Positions 42,208-50,324 of a DNA stretch of 64,000 bases are shown piece after piece. The stretch lies in contig NZ_CP151636.1 of NCBI RefSeq assembly GCF_038397745.1, positions 620,001 through 684,000 of the forward strand, in the 5' to 3' direction. The notes under the pieces are model-generated. The model saw nothing but the letters and a program-made list of their open reading frames with translations. It was not told where the DNA came from and made no database searches. The position numbers and the translations under genes were made by a program. How positions within the stretch are numbered: the stretch's first letter is position 1; the number at the start of each line of letters is the position of its first letter. Source of the stretch: Microbacterium sp. LWH11-1.2. Lineage in GTDB: Bacteria > Actinomycetota > Actinomycetes > Actinomycetales > Microbacteriaceae.

Positions 42208-43818
42208 TCAGGATGCCGCGGAGGCGGTGACGACCTTGGTCAGGTCGACGCTTCCGGACACCGTGTACAGCTCGGAGATGCGATCCGAGGTGACGTACAG
42301 GTAGCGGTTGCCGAAGAGCGGCACCGTGGGGAAGTCCTGGAGGATGCGCTCCTGCACCTTCACGTACCCCTCGGAGGACTTCTCGAACGTGTCGGCCGCG
42401 TTGGCCTCCGCGAGGAGGGCGTCGACCTCGGGGTTCGAGTAGCCGCCGGATCCGAAGTTGCCTTCGCCTGTCGCCGTGTACACGGCCGTCAGCGTGTTCT
42501 GCTGGCTCGGGTACAGCGCACCCCAGCGGGCACGGAACGGCCCGTTGACCTCATGGGCGCCGACGCTGTCGACGAACGCGGCGAAGTCGACCGACGGGGT
42601 CGCGACGACGCTCTCGATGCCGAGGTTCTGGCGCAGCTGGTTCGCGATCGCCTCGAACAGGTCGTCCTGACCCCAGTTCGCGATGTAGTGCACGGCCAGC
42701 TCGCCGTCGAAGCCGCCGGCCTCCTCGAGCAGCGCCTGCGCGGCCTCGGGGTCGAACTCGCAGTACTCGCCGCAGACGCCCTCCGGATCGCCGGGCATGC
42801 TCGGCGCGGTGAGCGAGGTCGCGGGAACCTGGGAGCCGCCGAAGATCGCGTCGTTGATCGCCTCGCGGTCGATGGCCATCGAGATCGCCTGACGGATGCG
42901 CGGATCGGCGAAGCGCGGGTCCGTCAGATCGAAGCCGAGGAAGTCGACACCGGGTGCGTCGAGTTCGTAGACGTGCTCGCCGAAGTCGGTGCGCGCCTGG
43001 GCGACCTGCGATCCGGCGATGGCGACGATGTCGACCTCGCCGGCCAGGGCGTCGGTGTAGGCGGTCGCGGTGTCGAGATAGGGCACGAAGGTCACGGCGC
43101 CGATGTTCGGCTCCGTACCCGCGTAGTCCTCGTAGGCGACGGCCTCGATCGGGTCGGTGTCCGACCAGCCGTCGACGAGGGCGAACGGACCGTTCCCGAC
43201 GGGTGCCTCCTCCCAGGCGGCGATGTCGGCGAGCGCCTCGGACGGGAGCGGGTAGAGGCCGGTCTGTCCCGCGGTGAGCTGCAGCGGGAACTGACGGTCC
43301 GGTGCGTCGAGCTCGACGGTGAACGTGAGGTCGTCGACGACGGTGAGACCTGCGAGTTCGGTCGCGGTCGGCTCAGCTCCCTCGGCGGGGTTGAGGTCGG
43401 CGTACCCGACGACCCCGGCGAGCTGTGCGCCGTTCACCCAGGCGTTCGGGCCGTAAGCGGCATGGTTCCAGGTGTCGACATAGTCCTGAGCGGTGACCGG
43501 AGTCCCGTCGTGGAACGTCCAGCCGTCGCGAAGCGTGATCGTCCACAGCTTCGCGTCGTCCGACTCGACGGACTCGGCCGCGACGTAGGTGATCTCTCCC
43601 GCGTCGTCGATCGCCGTGAGCGGGGAGAACATCGCGATGACGATGTTGTACGACGTGAACTGGTTGGCCGGGACGAGGCTGTCGGGCTTCTCGACCGCGA
43701 AGCGGACCGGATCGGCGTCACCGCTGTCGTCCGCGTCCGGCGACGACGCGGAGCAACCCGCGAGCGACAGAGCCAGGACCGCGGAAGCGGCGATCATCAG
43801 TCTTGCAGTGCTGTGCAT
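42208..43818 (-). CDS. Peptide ABC transporter substrate-binding lipoprotein (family 5)
   Basis: A 536-residue DppA/OppA-type binding protein; the lipobox LAGC marks the mature N-terminus and family 5 features such as WTITLRDGWTFHDGTPVTAQDYVDTW are clear (quoted stretch shortened by function: TITLRDGWTFHDG). AAGGAGG directly before ATG 43818 sets the start; an in-frame ATG 36 bases earlier is less likely. It is the first gene of a nine-gene operon and defines uptake of an oligopeptide or similar ligand. Confidence 0.93.
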   Translation of the reverse strand: MHSTARLMIAASAVLALSLAGCSASSPDADDSGDADPVRFAVEKPDSLVPANQFTSYNIVIAMFSPLTAIDDAGEITYVAAESVESDDAKLWTITLRDGWTFHDGTPVTAQDYVDTWNHAAYGPNAWVNGAQLAGVVGYADLNPAEGAEPTATELAGLTVVDDLTFTVELDAPDRQFPLQLTAGQTGLYPLPSEALADIAAWEEAPVGNGPFALVDGWSDTDPIEAVAYEDYAGTEPNIGAVTFVPYLDTATAYTDALAGEVDIVAIAGSQVAQARTDFGEHVYELDAPGVDFLGFDLTDPRFADPRIRQAISMAIDREAINDAIFGGSQVPATSLTAPSMPGDPEGVCGEYCEFDPEAAQALLEEAGGFDGELAVHYIANWGQDDLFEAIANQLRQNLGIESVVATPSVDFAAFVDSVGAHEVNGPFRARWGALYPSQQNTLTAVYTATGEGNFGSGGYSNPEVDALLAEANAADTFEKSSEGYVKVQERILQDFPTVPLFGNRYLYVTSDRISELYTVSGSVDLTKVVTASAAS

Positions 43819-44039
43819 AACTCCTCCTTGAGCCACACCTGACGGGTGCCGCATCGAGTGTGGGCTGGCTCGTTCCTGCGGGATTTCGCAGGGCTTTCCA
43901 GCACCGTAGATCGCGGCACTTCAACAATCAATGAAACTTCAGTAGAAATTGAAAGTTGTAATAGGAGTGAAACAGGAGGGACTCACGCACGCAACAGAGG
44001 GAGCGCTCCGTTACCGAAACGTGACAGCCGATGAGGAGC
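43819..44039 (-). promoter_or_regulatory. AT-rich control region of the peptide operon
   Basis: This 221-base gap holds no gene. It contains CCTGCG/CGCAGG (43875-43892), a small leader hairpin, and an unusually AT-rich stretch (about 43919-43966) with two TGAAA words and CAAC/GTTG flanks, a probable promoter and regulator site. The GbsR/MarR protein of the operon is the candidate binder. No clear -35/-10 pair can be assigned. Confidence 0.5.
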
Positions 44040-44591
44040 TCAGATCACCGGCCGGTCGATCCGCGAGACCACGTGCAGGGGCTCGTCGATCGGGTTGTCC
44101 GGCTCCATGTCGCCCTCGCCCACGCGGCGGAATCCCGCCTTCTCCAGCGCGCGCCACGACCCGACATTCCCGGCGACGACCGGCACGATGATGGCCGGAG
44201 CCTCCGGGTACGAGAGCCAGGTCTCGGCGACGACGGCGCGGATGAGAGCTGTACCGAGGCCGCGCCCGGTGTTCCCGAGATCCGCGATCAGGTAGTCGAT
44301 CGTCACCGCGTGCTCGGGGACGTCGACGATCGCCGAGAGCTCCTCGAGATCCTCGGCGTAGTCCGCGATTCGCGAGCGCTGCACCAGCGCCGCGGGCACG
44401 CCGTCGAACGATACGAGCAGATCCTCCCCGGCCTCCTCGCCCCGCGTGCCAGGGCCGAAGTCGCGCGCCACACCCTCCGGCGAGAAGTCGTGATGCCAGT
44501 ACCGGTGCACGTGCGGCCGCGACAGCCAGTCCGCGATCAGCCCGAAGTCGCTCTCGACGACGGGGCGCCAGGTGATCTGCGGGGTGACCAT
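44040..44591 (-). CDS. GNAT-family N-acetyltransferase
   Basis: A 183-residue acetyl-CoA-dependent transferase of the AAC(6')/siderophore-acetylase-like GNAT group. Its acetyl-CoA loop is around NTGRGLGTALIRAV, followed by the family segment GNVGSWRALEKAGF. The N-terminal part (RPVVESDFGLIADWLSRPHV) is also typical. The acceptor may be an aminoglycoside-like amine, a small amine or a protein; it cannot be specified. It follows the Van-like module on the same strand, separated by a repeat element. Confidence 0.85.
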   Translation of the reverse strand: MVTPQITWRPVVESDFGLIADWLSRPHVHRYWHHDFSPEGVARDFGPGTRGEEAGEDLLVSFDGVPAALVQRSRIADYAEDLEELSAIVDVPEHAVTIDYLIADLGNTGRGLGTALIRAVVAETWLSYPEAPAIIVPVVAGNVGSWRALEKAGFRRVGEGDMEPDNPIDEPLHVVSRIDRPVI

Positions 44592-44624
44592 GCGCCCATG
44601 ATCCCAGGGGAACGCCGGGTGCGG

Positions 44625-44658
44625 GCGTTTCGTCTCGCCGAGACCCGCTCAACGACCG
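44625..44658 (-). repeat. Half-unit of the CGGTCGTTGAGC repeat family
   Basis: On the minus strand: CGGTCGTTGAGC, a 9-base spacer, then CGAGACGAAACGC. This is one 34-base unit of the element present as an inverted pair at 60090-60195. The stop codon of the ligase gene (TGA, 44651-44649) lies within CGGTCGTTGAGC. Confidence 0.8.
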
Positions 44659-45611
44659 GGGTCGAGCGCCGCCCGCACCATGCGCGAGACGAGGTCGGTG
44701 TACTCGACGCCGGCGACCGCGAACATCCGCGGCACCTGCGACGCCGCGGTCAGCCCCGGCATGGTGTTGACCTCGTTGAGCACGGGACCGTCGTCGGTGA
44801 GGAAGAAGTCCATCCGCGCCACCCCGGCGCATCCGATGGCGTCGAACACGGCGATGGCCGCCCGCTTCAGCGCCGACATCTGCGCCGCGTCGAGCTGCGC
44901 CGGAACCGTGAACCGCGCACTGCCGTCGTACTTCGTCGCGGTGTCGAACGGTCCCGTCGTGTGGATCTCCAGCGGCGGAGCCGCCCAGCGGATGCCGCCC
45001 GCCTCGCGGAGCACGGCGACGTCGATCTCCCGCGCCCGCACGACCTCCTCCACGAGGATGCGCCGATCGAACCGCGCCGCGGTGCGCAGTGCCTCGAGCA
45101 GCTCGGACTCCTCCGTGACGAGGCTCACTCCGAAGCTCGACCCGGCCGACACCGGCTTGACGACCACTTCGCCCTCGAACTCGGCATCCCCGATGTCCTC
45201 GACTGCGATGACCTTCCCCCGCGCGGTGCGCACGCCGACGGCATCCGCCACCAGCTTCGTCGCCCACTTGTCCATGCCGATCGCTCCTGCGCGCAGGTCG
45301 GAACCCACGACCTTCGCGCCGGCGAGCGCCCCCAGTGCGGCGAGGGCTCCGTCCTCGCCGAGCGCTCCATGCACGGCGGGGAATATGACGTCGGTGTCGG
45401 CGATCAGCGGCAGCGCGAGACCGAGGGATTCGACCGGAGACGCCGTCGCCGGCAGGCCGTCCGCACGCCAGATCCCGTCGCGGTCGATGGTCACCGTGCG
45501 CACGGCGTGGCCGCTGAGCCGGAGGGCGGCGGCGACCGCGGCGGCCGACGCCAGCGAGACCTCGTGCTCGGCGTTCTGCCCTCCCCCGATGACCAGCACG
45601 TGCGGCATCAT
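44649..45611 (-). CDS. D-alanine--D-alanine (or D-serine) ligase family protein, Van-like
   Basis: A 320-residue ATP-grasp ligase that joins D-Ala to a second D-amino acid for peptidoglycan. Markers: HGALGEDG (81-88), metal ligands Asp268, Glu280 and Asn282, and Lys227-Tyr228 in the omega loop. The KY pair is kept in D-Ala-D-Ala and D-Ala-D-Ser ligases but not in D-lactate ligases such as VanA. It is short for Ddl and lies with a racemase and a VanY-like gene, beside a VanRS-like pair, so it is probably an accessory ligase. Its last codons and stop come from a repeat element. Confidence 0.87.
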   Translation of the reverse strand: MMPHVLVIGGGQNAEHEVSLASAAAVAAALRLSGHAVRTVTIDRDGIWRADGLPATASPVESLGLALPLIADTDVIFPAVHGALGEDGALAALGALAGAKVVGSDLRAGAIGMDKWATKLVADAVGVRTARGKVIAVEDIGDAEFEGEVVVKPVSAGSSFGVSLVTEESELLEALRTAARFDRRILVEEVVRAREIDVAVLREAGGIRWAAPPLEIHTTGPFDTATKYDGSARFTVPAQLDAAQMSALKRAAIAVFDAIGCAGVARMDFFLTDDGPVLNEVNTMPGLTAASQVPRMFAVAGVEYTDLVSRMVRAALDPGR

Positions 45612-46732
45612 TCGATGCCCCGCTGCACCCGTGCGCCGATGCCGGTCACGATGGTGTGCGGGATCGTGCCCGCCCACCGTGCCCACTCCTGCGCCGACGG
45701 GACCGCGCCGCCCTCCGGCCCGAACACGGTCGCCGTCGTGCCGCGCGGGAAGAGCACGTCCCCTGTGTCGACGACGATCTGGTCCATCGACACCCTCCCG
45801 ACCAGCGGATGCCGTACTCCGCCGATCTCGACGGACGCCCCCTCGCCGAGCTCCCGGGGGATGCCGTCGGCGTACCCCGCACCGATGACGGCGAGACAGG
45901 TCGACCGCGTCGTGACGTGCGTCGCGCCGTACCCGACGGGTGTGCCCGCCGGCACCGTCGAGCTGTGCACGACCGACGCGGTGAACCGGGACGCACCCGT
46001 CAGCGCGATCGAATCCGAGGGGTCGATGCCGACGAGCCCCGCACCGATGCGCACCATGTCGAAGTGGGTCGCCGGATCGGTCAGCGCGCCCGCGGTCGCG
46101 GCCAGGTGCACGAGCAGGGGCCCGAACCCGGCCCGCAGCACCGCATCGCGGGCCTGCCGCATCCGCAGCACCGCCGCCTCGTTCGCCCGGGGGTCGCCCT
46201 CGTCGGCGCGCGGCAGATGCCCCATGACGCCCACGACCTCGACCCGCCCGCGCCCCTGCCTCGCGACCCGCAGCAGCTCGGTCCACTGGTCGATCGGGCA
46301 CCCCTCCCGCGCCATGCCGGTGTCCATGTGCAGGTGCACCCGCAGCGGAGACTGCGCGTCCGCGATGAGTCTTCGCAGCTCGTCGACCGAGCCGACCGCG
46401 ATGTCGACGCCCCGCAGCGCCGCCTCGGCCGCGTCCACCCCCGCGGGGTTCAGCCACGACAGGATCGGCGCCGTGAGTCCGCCGACGCGCAGCGTCGCGG
46501 CCTCGGCGACGTCGGTGACACCGAGCCATTCCGCTCCCGCGGCGACCGCCGCCCTGGCGACCGAGACCGCTCCGTGTCCGTAGCCGTCGGCCTTCACCAC
46601 GGCCATGATGCGGGCGTCCGTCCCGGACCGCACCCGGTGCACGTTCTGAGCGACGGCATCCGGCAGCGTGCGGAGCAGGGGAGCGGGGAGAAGGGAGACC
46701 GCGGCGCGCTCCGTGGCGACCAGGACGGTCAC
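45608..46732 (-). CDS. Alanine-racemase family PLP enzyme
   Basis: A 374-residue fold-type III PLP enzyme. The PLP lysine is Lys47 in AVVKADGYGHG and the opposite base Tyr287 in AGYADG. It is soluble, unlike VanT. Where Alr enzymes have the PLP-pocket Tyr near the C-terminus (GTINYEIL), this one has His359 (GTIPHTIV); VanT serine racemases also depart from Tyr at this position, so D-Ser or another D-amino acid may be made. I chose GTG 46732, which overlaps the VanY-like stop (GTGA) and has GAGG upstream. Confidence 0.87.
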   Translation of the reverse strand: MTVLVATERAAVSLLPAPLLRTLPDAVAQNVHRVRSGTDARIMAVVKADGYGHGAVSVARAAVAAGAEWLGVTDVAEAATLRVGGLTAPILSWLNPAGVDAAEAALRGVDIAVGSVDELRRLIADAQSPLRVHLHMDTGMAREGCPIDQWTELLRVARQGRGRVEVVGVMGHLPRADEGDPRANEAAVLRMRQARDAVLRAGFGPLLVHLAATAGALTDPATHFDMVRIGAGLVGIDPSDSIALTGASRFTASVVHSSTVPAGTPVGYGATHVTTRSTCLAVIGAGYADGIPRELGEGASVEIGGVRHPLVGRVSMDQIVVDTGDVLFPRGTTATVFGPEGGAVPSAQEWARWAGTIPHTIVTGIGARVQRGIE

Positions 46733-47397
46733 GGCGTCATCCTCGGGTCTTCGGTGGGGTCGGAGTACATCTCGGGGCACCCCTCCGTGACGGCATCCGG
46801 ACGCAGCTCGTAGTGCCAGGACTCGTTGGCGTAGGTCTGGCAGAGACCGTAGTCCGCGCCGTGCTGGGCGAGCCAGTCGAGGGTGGGGAGCGGGCCCATG
46901 TCGACGGCGTCACCCGACACGTGGGCCGAGGTCTGCGGGGTGGCGACCCAGCGCGCCGCCTCGGTCTCCGAGCCGTATTGGACGATCGCGTCCTGCAGCA
47001 TCCGCTCCTGCAGCACCGCCGATCGCCACCCGCTGTTCACGCGGAACTCCAGGCCGTCGGCGGCGGCATCGTTCGCGGCGCGCTGCAGCGCATCGAGCAG
47101 GGCCAGATCGAGGTTGGCGATCGCGACCCGGTCGGTGTCGAAGACGGTGGGCTCGTCGCCGTCGCGGATCACGCCGTCGGCGTCGCTCGGGGCGAGGACC
47201 GAGCCGGTGAGGGCCTGCGGTGGCAGTCCGCCGGACTCGTCCGTCGGCGTCTCCTGCGAGGAGACGGAGGCGGATGCCGCGACCAGCGACTGCTGCACGG
47301 CGAACGCGAGGATCAGGACGGCGACGAGCGCGATGGCCGTGACGAGGAGCCGTCGGCGGCGGATGCTGCGGCGGAGAGGGCGAGTGCGGGTGTTCAT
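46729..47397 (-). CDS. Membrane-anchored D,D-carboxypeptidase, M15B/VanY-like
   Basis: A 222-residue exported peptidase with a basic N-terminus and one membrane anchor (17-42), then the M15 domain. Zinc ligands His159 and Asp166 (SAHVSGDAVD) and His195, and catalytic Glu192 (ESWHYE), are intact. It removes the terminal D-Ala (or D-X) from peptidoglycan pentapeptide on the outer face of the membrane. First gene of the racemase/ligase transcript and divergent from the VanR-like gene, so probably under its control. Confidence 0.9.
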   Translation of the reverse strand: MNTRTRPLRRSIRRRRLLVTAIALVAVLILAFAVQQSLVAASASVSSQETPTDESGGLPPQALTGSVLAPSDADGVIRDGDEPTVFDTDRVAIANLDLALLDALQRAANDAAADGLEFRVNSGWRSAVLQERMLQDAIVQYGSETEAARWVATPQTSAHVSGDAVDMGPLPTLDWLAQHGADYGLCQTYANESWHYELRPDAVTEGCPEMYSDPTEDPRMTP

Positions 47398-47430
47398 GTC
47401 TCCAGTGAAGAAGGGCGGCTGTTGCCCGGT

Positions 47431-47484
47431 CGTATGAGCTTTTCCATACGCTCCCGATATACGCGGGTGCGTAGGATCGCAGCC
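47431..47484. promoter_or_regulatory. Divergent Van-like control region with leaderless vanR-like start
   Basis: CGTATGagcttttcCATACG (47431-47450) is a 6-base inverted repeat between the VanY-like and VanR-like genes, a candidate response-regulator site. TAGGAT (47472-47477) is followed by seven bases and ATG 47485, the TANNNT-N7-ATG leaderless pattern. No good -35 is visible, which fits an activator-dependent promoter. Confidence 0.6.
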
Positions 47485-48156
47485 ATGCGTGTGCTGATCG
47501 TCGAGGACGAGCCCTACCTCGCCGAGGCGGTTCGCGATGGGCTGCGCCTGGAGGCGATCGCCGCCGACATCGCGGGCGACGGCGACACGGCCCTCGAGCT
47601 GCTGAGCATCAACGCCTACGACATCGCCGTCCTGGATCGCGACGTGCCCGGCCCTTCCGGCGACGACATCGCGCGGTGGATCGTGGCATCGGGCAGCGGC
47701 ATCCCGATCCTCATGCTGACCGCCGCCGATCGGCTCGACGACAAGGCCTCCGGGTTCGAGATCGGCGCCGACGACTACCTCACGAAGCCCTTCGAGCTGC
47801 GGGAGCTGGTGCTGCGCCTGCGGGCACTCGACCGTCGACGGCAGCGCGCCCGCCCGCCGGTGCTCGAGGTCGCGGGGCTCCGCCTCGATCCGTTCCGCCG
47901 CGAGGTGTACCGGGACGATCGCTACGTCGCCCTGACCCGCAAGCAGTTCGCAGTGCTCGAGGTGCTCGTCGACGCCGACGGCGGAGTGGTGAGCGCGGAG
48001 GAGCTGCTCGAGCGCGCCTGGGACGAGAACGCCGACCCCTTCACGAACGCCGTGCGCATCACGGTGTCGTCGCTGCGCAAGCGCCTCGGCGAGCCCTGGC
48101 TGATCCTCACCGTGCCCGGTGTCGGGTACCGGATCGGGACGGATGCCGATGCCTAG
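47485..48156 (+). CDS. OmpR/VanR-family response regulator
   Basis: A 223-residue regulator. The receiver domain has the acidic pair at 7-8, the phosphorylated Asp51 and the conserved Lys in DDYLTKPF; the winged helix fills about 125-220 (LTRKQFAVLEVLV, TVPGVGYRIG). It is co-transcribed with the sensor kinase that overlaps its 3' end and divergent from the VanY-like/racemase/ligase genes. It probably activates them when cell-wall synthesis is blocked. The start was set by the leaderless -10. Confidence 0.92.
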   Translation: MRVLIVEDEPYLAEAVRDGLRLEAIAADIAGDGDTALELLSINAYDIAVLDRDVPGPSGDDIARWIVASGSGIPILMLTAADRLDDKASGFEIGADDYLTKPFELRELVLRLRALDRRRQRARPPVLEVAGLRLDPFRREVYRDDRYVALTRKQFAVLEVLVDADGGVVSAEELLERAWDENADPFTNAVRITVSSLRKRLGEPWLILTVPGVGYRIGTDADA

Positions 48157-49243
48157 GCGGGCCGGGATGAGCGCCCGCCTCAAGCTCACGCTGAGCTACG
48201 CCGGGATCGTCGTGTTCTCCGGCATCCTGCTCCTCGCCGCCGTCGGCCTCTTCCTGCTGCGGTATGTGCCGGACGCGCAGATCGTGGCCGACATCTTCGT
48301 TCCGAACCGCTCGGATCTGCTGCGGGCCTTCGTGCCCGTCGCCGGTGTCGTGATGGTCGTGTTGATCGCCCTGGGGCTCGGCGGCGGCTGGCTCCTCGCC
48401 GGACGGATGCTGGCACCGCTCGACCGGATCAGCGACGCGGCGAAGCTCGCGACGCAGGGCTCGCTGTCGCATCGCGTCGCGCTCGAAGGGCCGCGTGACG
48501 AGTTCCGTGACCTCGCCGACGTCTTCGACTCGATGCTCGAGCAGCTCGAGGCGCAGGTCGCCGAGCAGCAGCGGTTCGCCGCGAACGCCTCGCACGAGCT
48601 GCGCACTCCGCTGGCGATCTCGCAGACCCTGCTGGAGGTCGCCCGCACCGATCCCGAGCGCGATGTCGATGCGCTGATCACCCGACTGCAGGAGGTCAAC
48701 GCCCGCGCGATCGAGCTCACCGAGGCGCTGCTCCTACTCAGCCGCGCCGAGCGCCGGTCGTTCACCCGCGAGGTCGTCGACCTGTCGCTCCTGGCCGAGG
48801 AGGCGGTCGAAGCCCTCCTCCCGCTCGCGGATCGACGCGGTGTCGCCGTCGAGGTGGGAGGCGTCGCCGCTCCGGTGTTGGGGTCGTCGGCTCTGCTGCA
48901 GCAGCTCGTCACGAACCTCGTGCTCAACGCCGTCGTGCACAATCTGCCCTCCGGAGGCGCCGTGGCGGTGCGCACGCACGCGACGCCGCACGCCGTGGCG
49001 CTGGTGGTCGAGAACACCGGCGAGGTGCTGCCCGCCTATCGCGTGGCGACGCTCACCGAGCCGTTCCAGCGGGGTGCCGAGCGCACGCGCGATGAGGATC
49101 ATGCCGGGGTAGGGCTCGGACTCGCGATCGCACAGCGCATCACCCAGGCCCACGGCGGTTCCCTCGTGCTCACCCCGCGGGCGGACGGCGGTCTGATCGT
49201 GACGGTGTGGCTGCCGCATCCGTACCCGTCGCCGCTCGGCTGA
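48149..49243 (+). CDS. VanS-like sensor histidine kinase
   Basis: A 364-residue membrane kinase with helices at about 14-38 and 60-84 enclosing a short (about 20-residue) outside loop, a HAMP region, H-box Asp-preceded His149 (ASHELRTPLA), and an N/G-type ATPase domain (NLVLNAVVHN, GVGLGLAIAQRI). The small outer loop suggests sensing within or near the membrane rather than a large ligand domain. ATG 48149 overlaps the regulator stop by eight bases; ATG 48167 is an alternative. Confidence 0.9.
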   Translation: MPRRAGMSARLKLTLSYAGIVVFSGILLLAAVGLFLLRYVPDAQIVADIFVPNRSDLLRAFVPVAGVVMVVLIALGLGGGWLLAGRMLAPLDRISDAAKLATQGSLSHRVALEGPRDEFRDLADVFDSMLEQLEAQVAEQQRFAANASHELRTPLAISQTLLEVARTDPERDVDALITRLQEVNARAIELTEALLLLSRAERRSFTREVVDLSLLAEEAVEALLPLADRRGVAVEVGGVAAPVLGSSALLQQLVTNLVLNAVVHNLPSGGAVAVRTHATPHAVALVVENTGEVLPAYRVATLTEPFQRGAERTRDEDHAGVGLGLAIAQRITQAHGGSLVLTPRADGGLIVTVWLPHPYPSPLG

Positions 49244-49258
49244 GGGCGCCGGCTGTTG

Positions 49259-49275
49259 GCGGGCGGGGAGCCCGC
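49259..49275 (+). terminator. Weak stem-loop after the sensor kinase gene
   Basis: GCGGGC and GCCCGC pair around GGGGA, 16 bases past the stop. It is short and has no T run; it lies between converging genes. Confidence 0.35.
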
Positions 49276-49303
49276 GGATGCCGGTGCAGAGCCCGGTCGA
49301 GGC

Positions 49304-50263
49304 TCAGTCCGCTCCGGCTCCGCGCACGAGCCGCGCCGCGATCTCGATCATCGCCTGCCGCACCTCGTCGCCGTCGAGCAGTTCGAACGCGATGCCGCAG
49401 ATGCCGATGTAGAGGGCGAACTCCTCCGGTGAATCGGAACCGGCGGTGAGGATGCTGGTGCCGTCGCCCTGGTCGACGACCTGCGCGACCGTGGCGTCGA
49501 AGTGCCGTGTGACGACATCCGCGGGAGCGTGCATGCGGAACCTCGCACGATGGCGATACGGAGCGGTGGTGATGCTGCGAGCGGTGAACTGCCGAAGGGC
49601 GTCGTCGGGGATGTCCCTGCGCGGGAACTCCTCGCGAAGGATGAGCGGATGCTGCATCCGATCCACGCGCAGCGTGCGCCACGCCTCGCGCTCCGGGTCC
49701 CACGCGACGAGGTACCAGCGCTCAGCGGTGTGCACGACGCGGTGCGACTCGACGACCCGACGCACCTCCTCTCCGTCGTGCCTCGTGTAGTCCACCTGCA
49801 TCCGCCGACGCTCCGCGATCGCGGTGGCGATCGTCGTGACGACCGAGACGTCGACGTCATCGTGCCGTGTGGACAGCGGCACCATCGCCTGTTCGACCTC
49901 GACGATCTGGCGCCGGGTCGCCGCCGAGAGTGATTGCTCGAGCTTCGCGAGCGCTCGGGCCGACGCCTCCTCGATCCCGGTGACGACACCCGTGGCCGCG
50001 GCGCGGAGGCCGACCGCGATCGCGACGGATTCGTCGACCGAGAGCGTGAGCGGCGGCACGGCCGCACCCGCTCCGAGCCGGTAGCCGCCGTGTCGTCCAC
50101 GCGTCGCCTCGATGCCGTAGCCGAGTTCGCGCAGGTCGTCGATGTCGCGGCGCAGCGTGCGCGCGCTCACCTCCAGCCGTTCCCGCAGTTCGGCGCCGCT
50201 CCATTCTCGACGGGCCTGCAGCAGACCGAGGAGTTCGAGGGTGCGTCCGGTGGTGCGGGTCAT
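49304..50263 (-). CDS. WYL-domain helix-turn-helix regulator (YafY/DeoR-like)
   Basis: A 319-residue regulator: an N-terminal HTH (about 3-60, SGAELRERLEVSARTLRRDIDDL) and a WYL domain in the middle (ERWYLVAWDPEREAWRTLRVDRM), with a WCX-like C-terminal region. WYL domains bind nucleic acids or small ligands. The ATG at 50263 has GAGGATC upstream. It is divergent from the epoxide hydrolase gene with a clear palindrome between, so it very likely controls that gene and itself. Confidence 0.9.
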   Translation of the reverse strand: MTRTTGRTLELLGLLQARREWSGAELRERLEVSARTLRRDIDDLRELGYGIEATRGRHGGYRLGAGAAVPPLTLSVDESVAIAVGLRAAATGVVTGIEEASARALAKLEQSLSAATRRQIVEVEQAMVPLSTRHDDVDVSVVTTIATAIAERRRMQVDYTRHDGEEVRRVVESHRVVHTAERWYLVAWDPEREAWRTLRVDRMQHPLILREEFPRRDIPDDALRQFTARSITTAPYRHRARFRMHAPADVVTRHFDATVAQVVDQGDGTSILTAGSDSPEEFALYIGICGIAFELLDGDEVRQAMIEIAARLVRGAGAD

Positions 50264-50286
50264 AATCCGATCCTCTTGCTCTCTCA

Positions 50287-50301
50287 GGTCATATTGTGAC
50301 C
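50287..50301. promoter_or_regulatory. Operator candidate between WYL regulator and epoxide hydrolase
   Basis: GGTCATATTGTGACC is a 15-base palindrome with 6 of 7 arm positions matching, 24 bases from both start codons. It is the only strong palindrome of this intergenic region. Confidence 0.65.
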
Positions 50302-50324
50302 GCTTTGGTCGAGAGAGTGAAGTC

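Noticed and set aside
44649..49243. Full VanA-type glycopeptide resistance operon
   Set aside because: No VanH dehydrogenase or VanX dipeptidase is present, and the ligase keeps the KY pair that D-lactate ligases lack.
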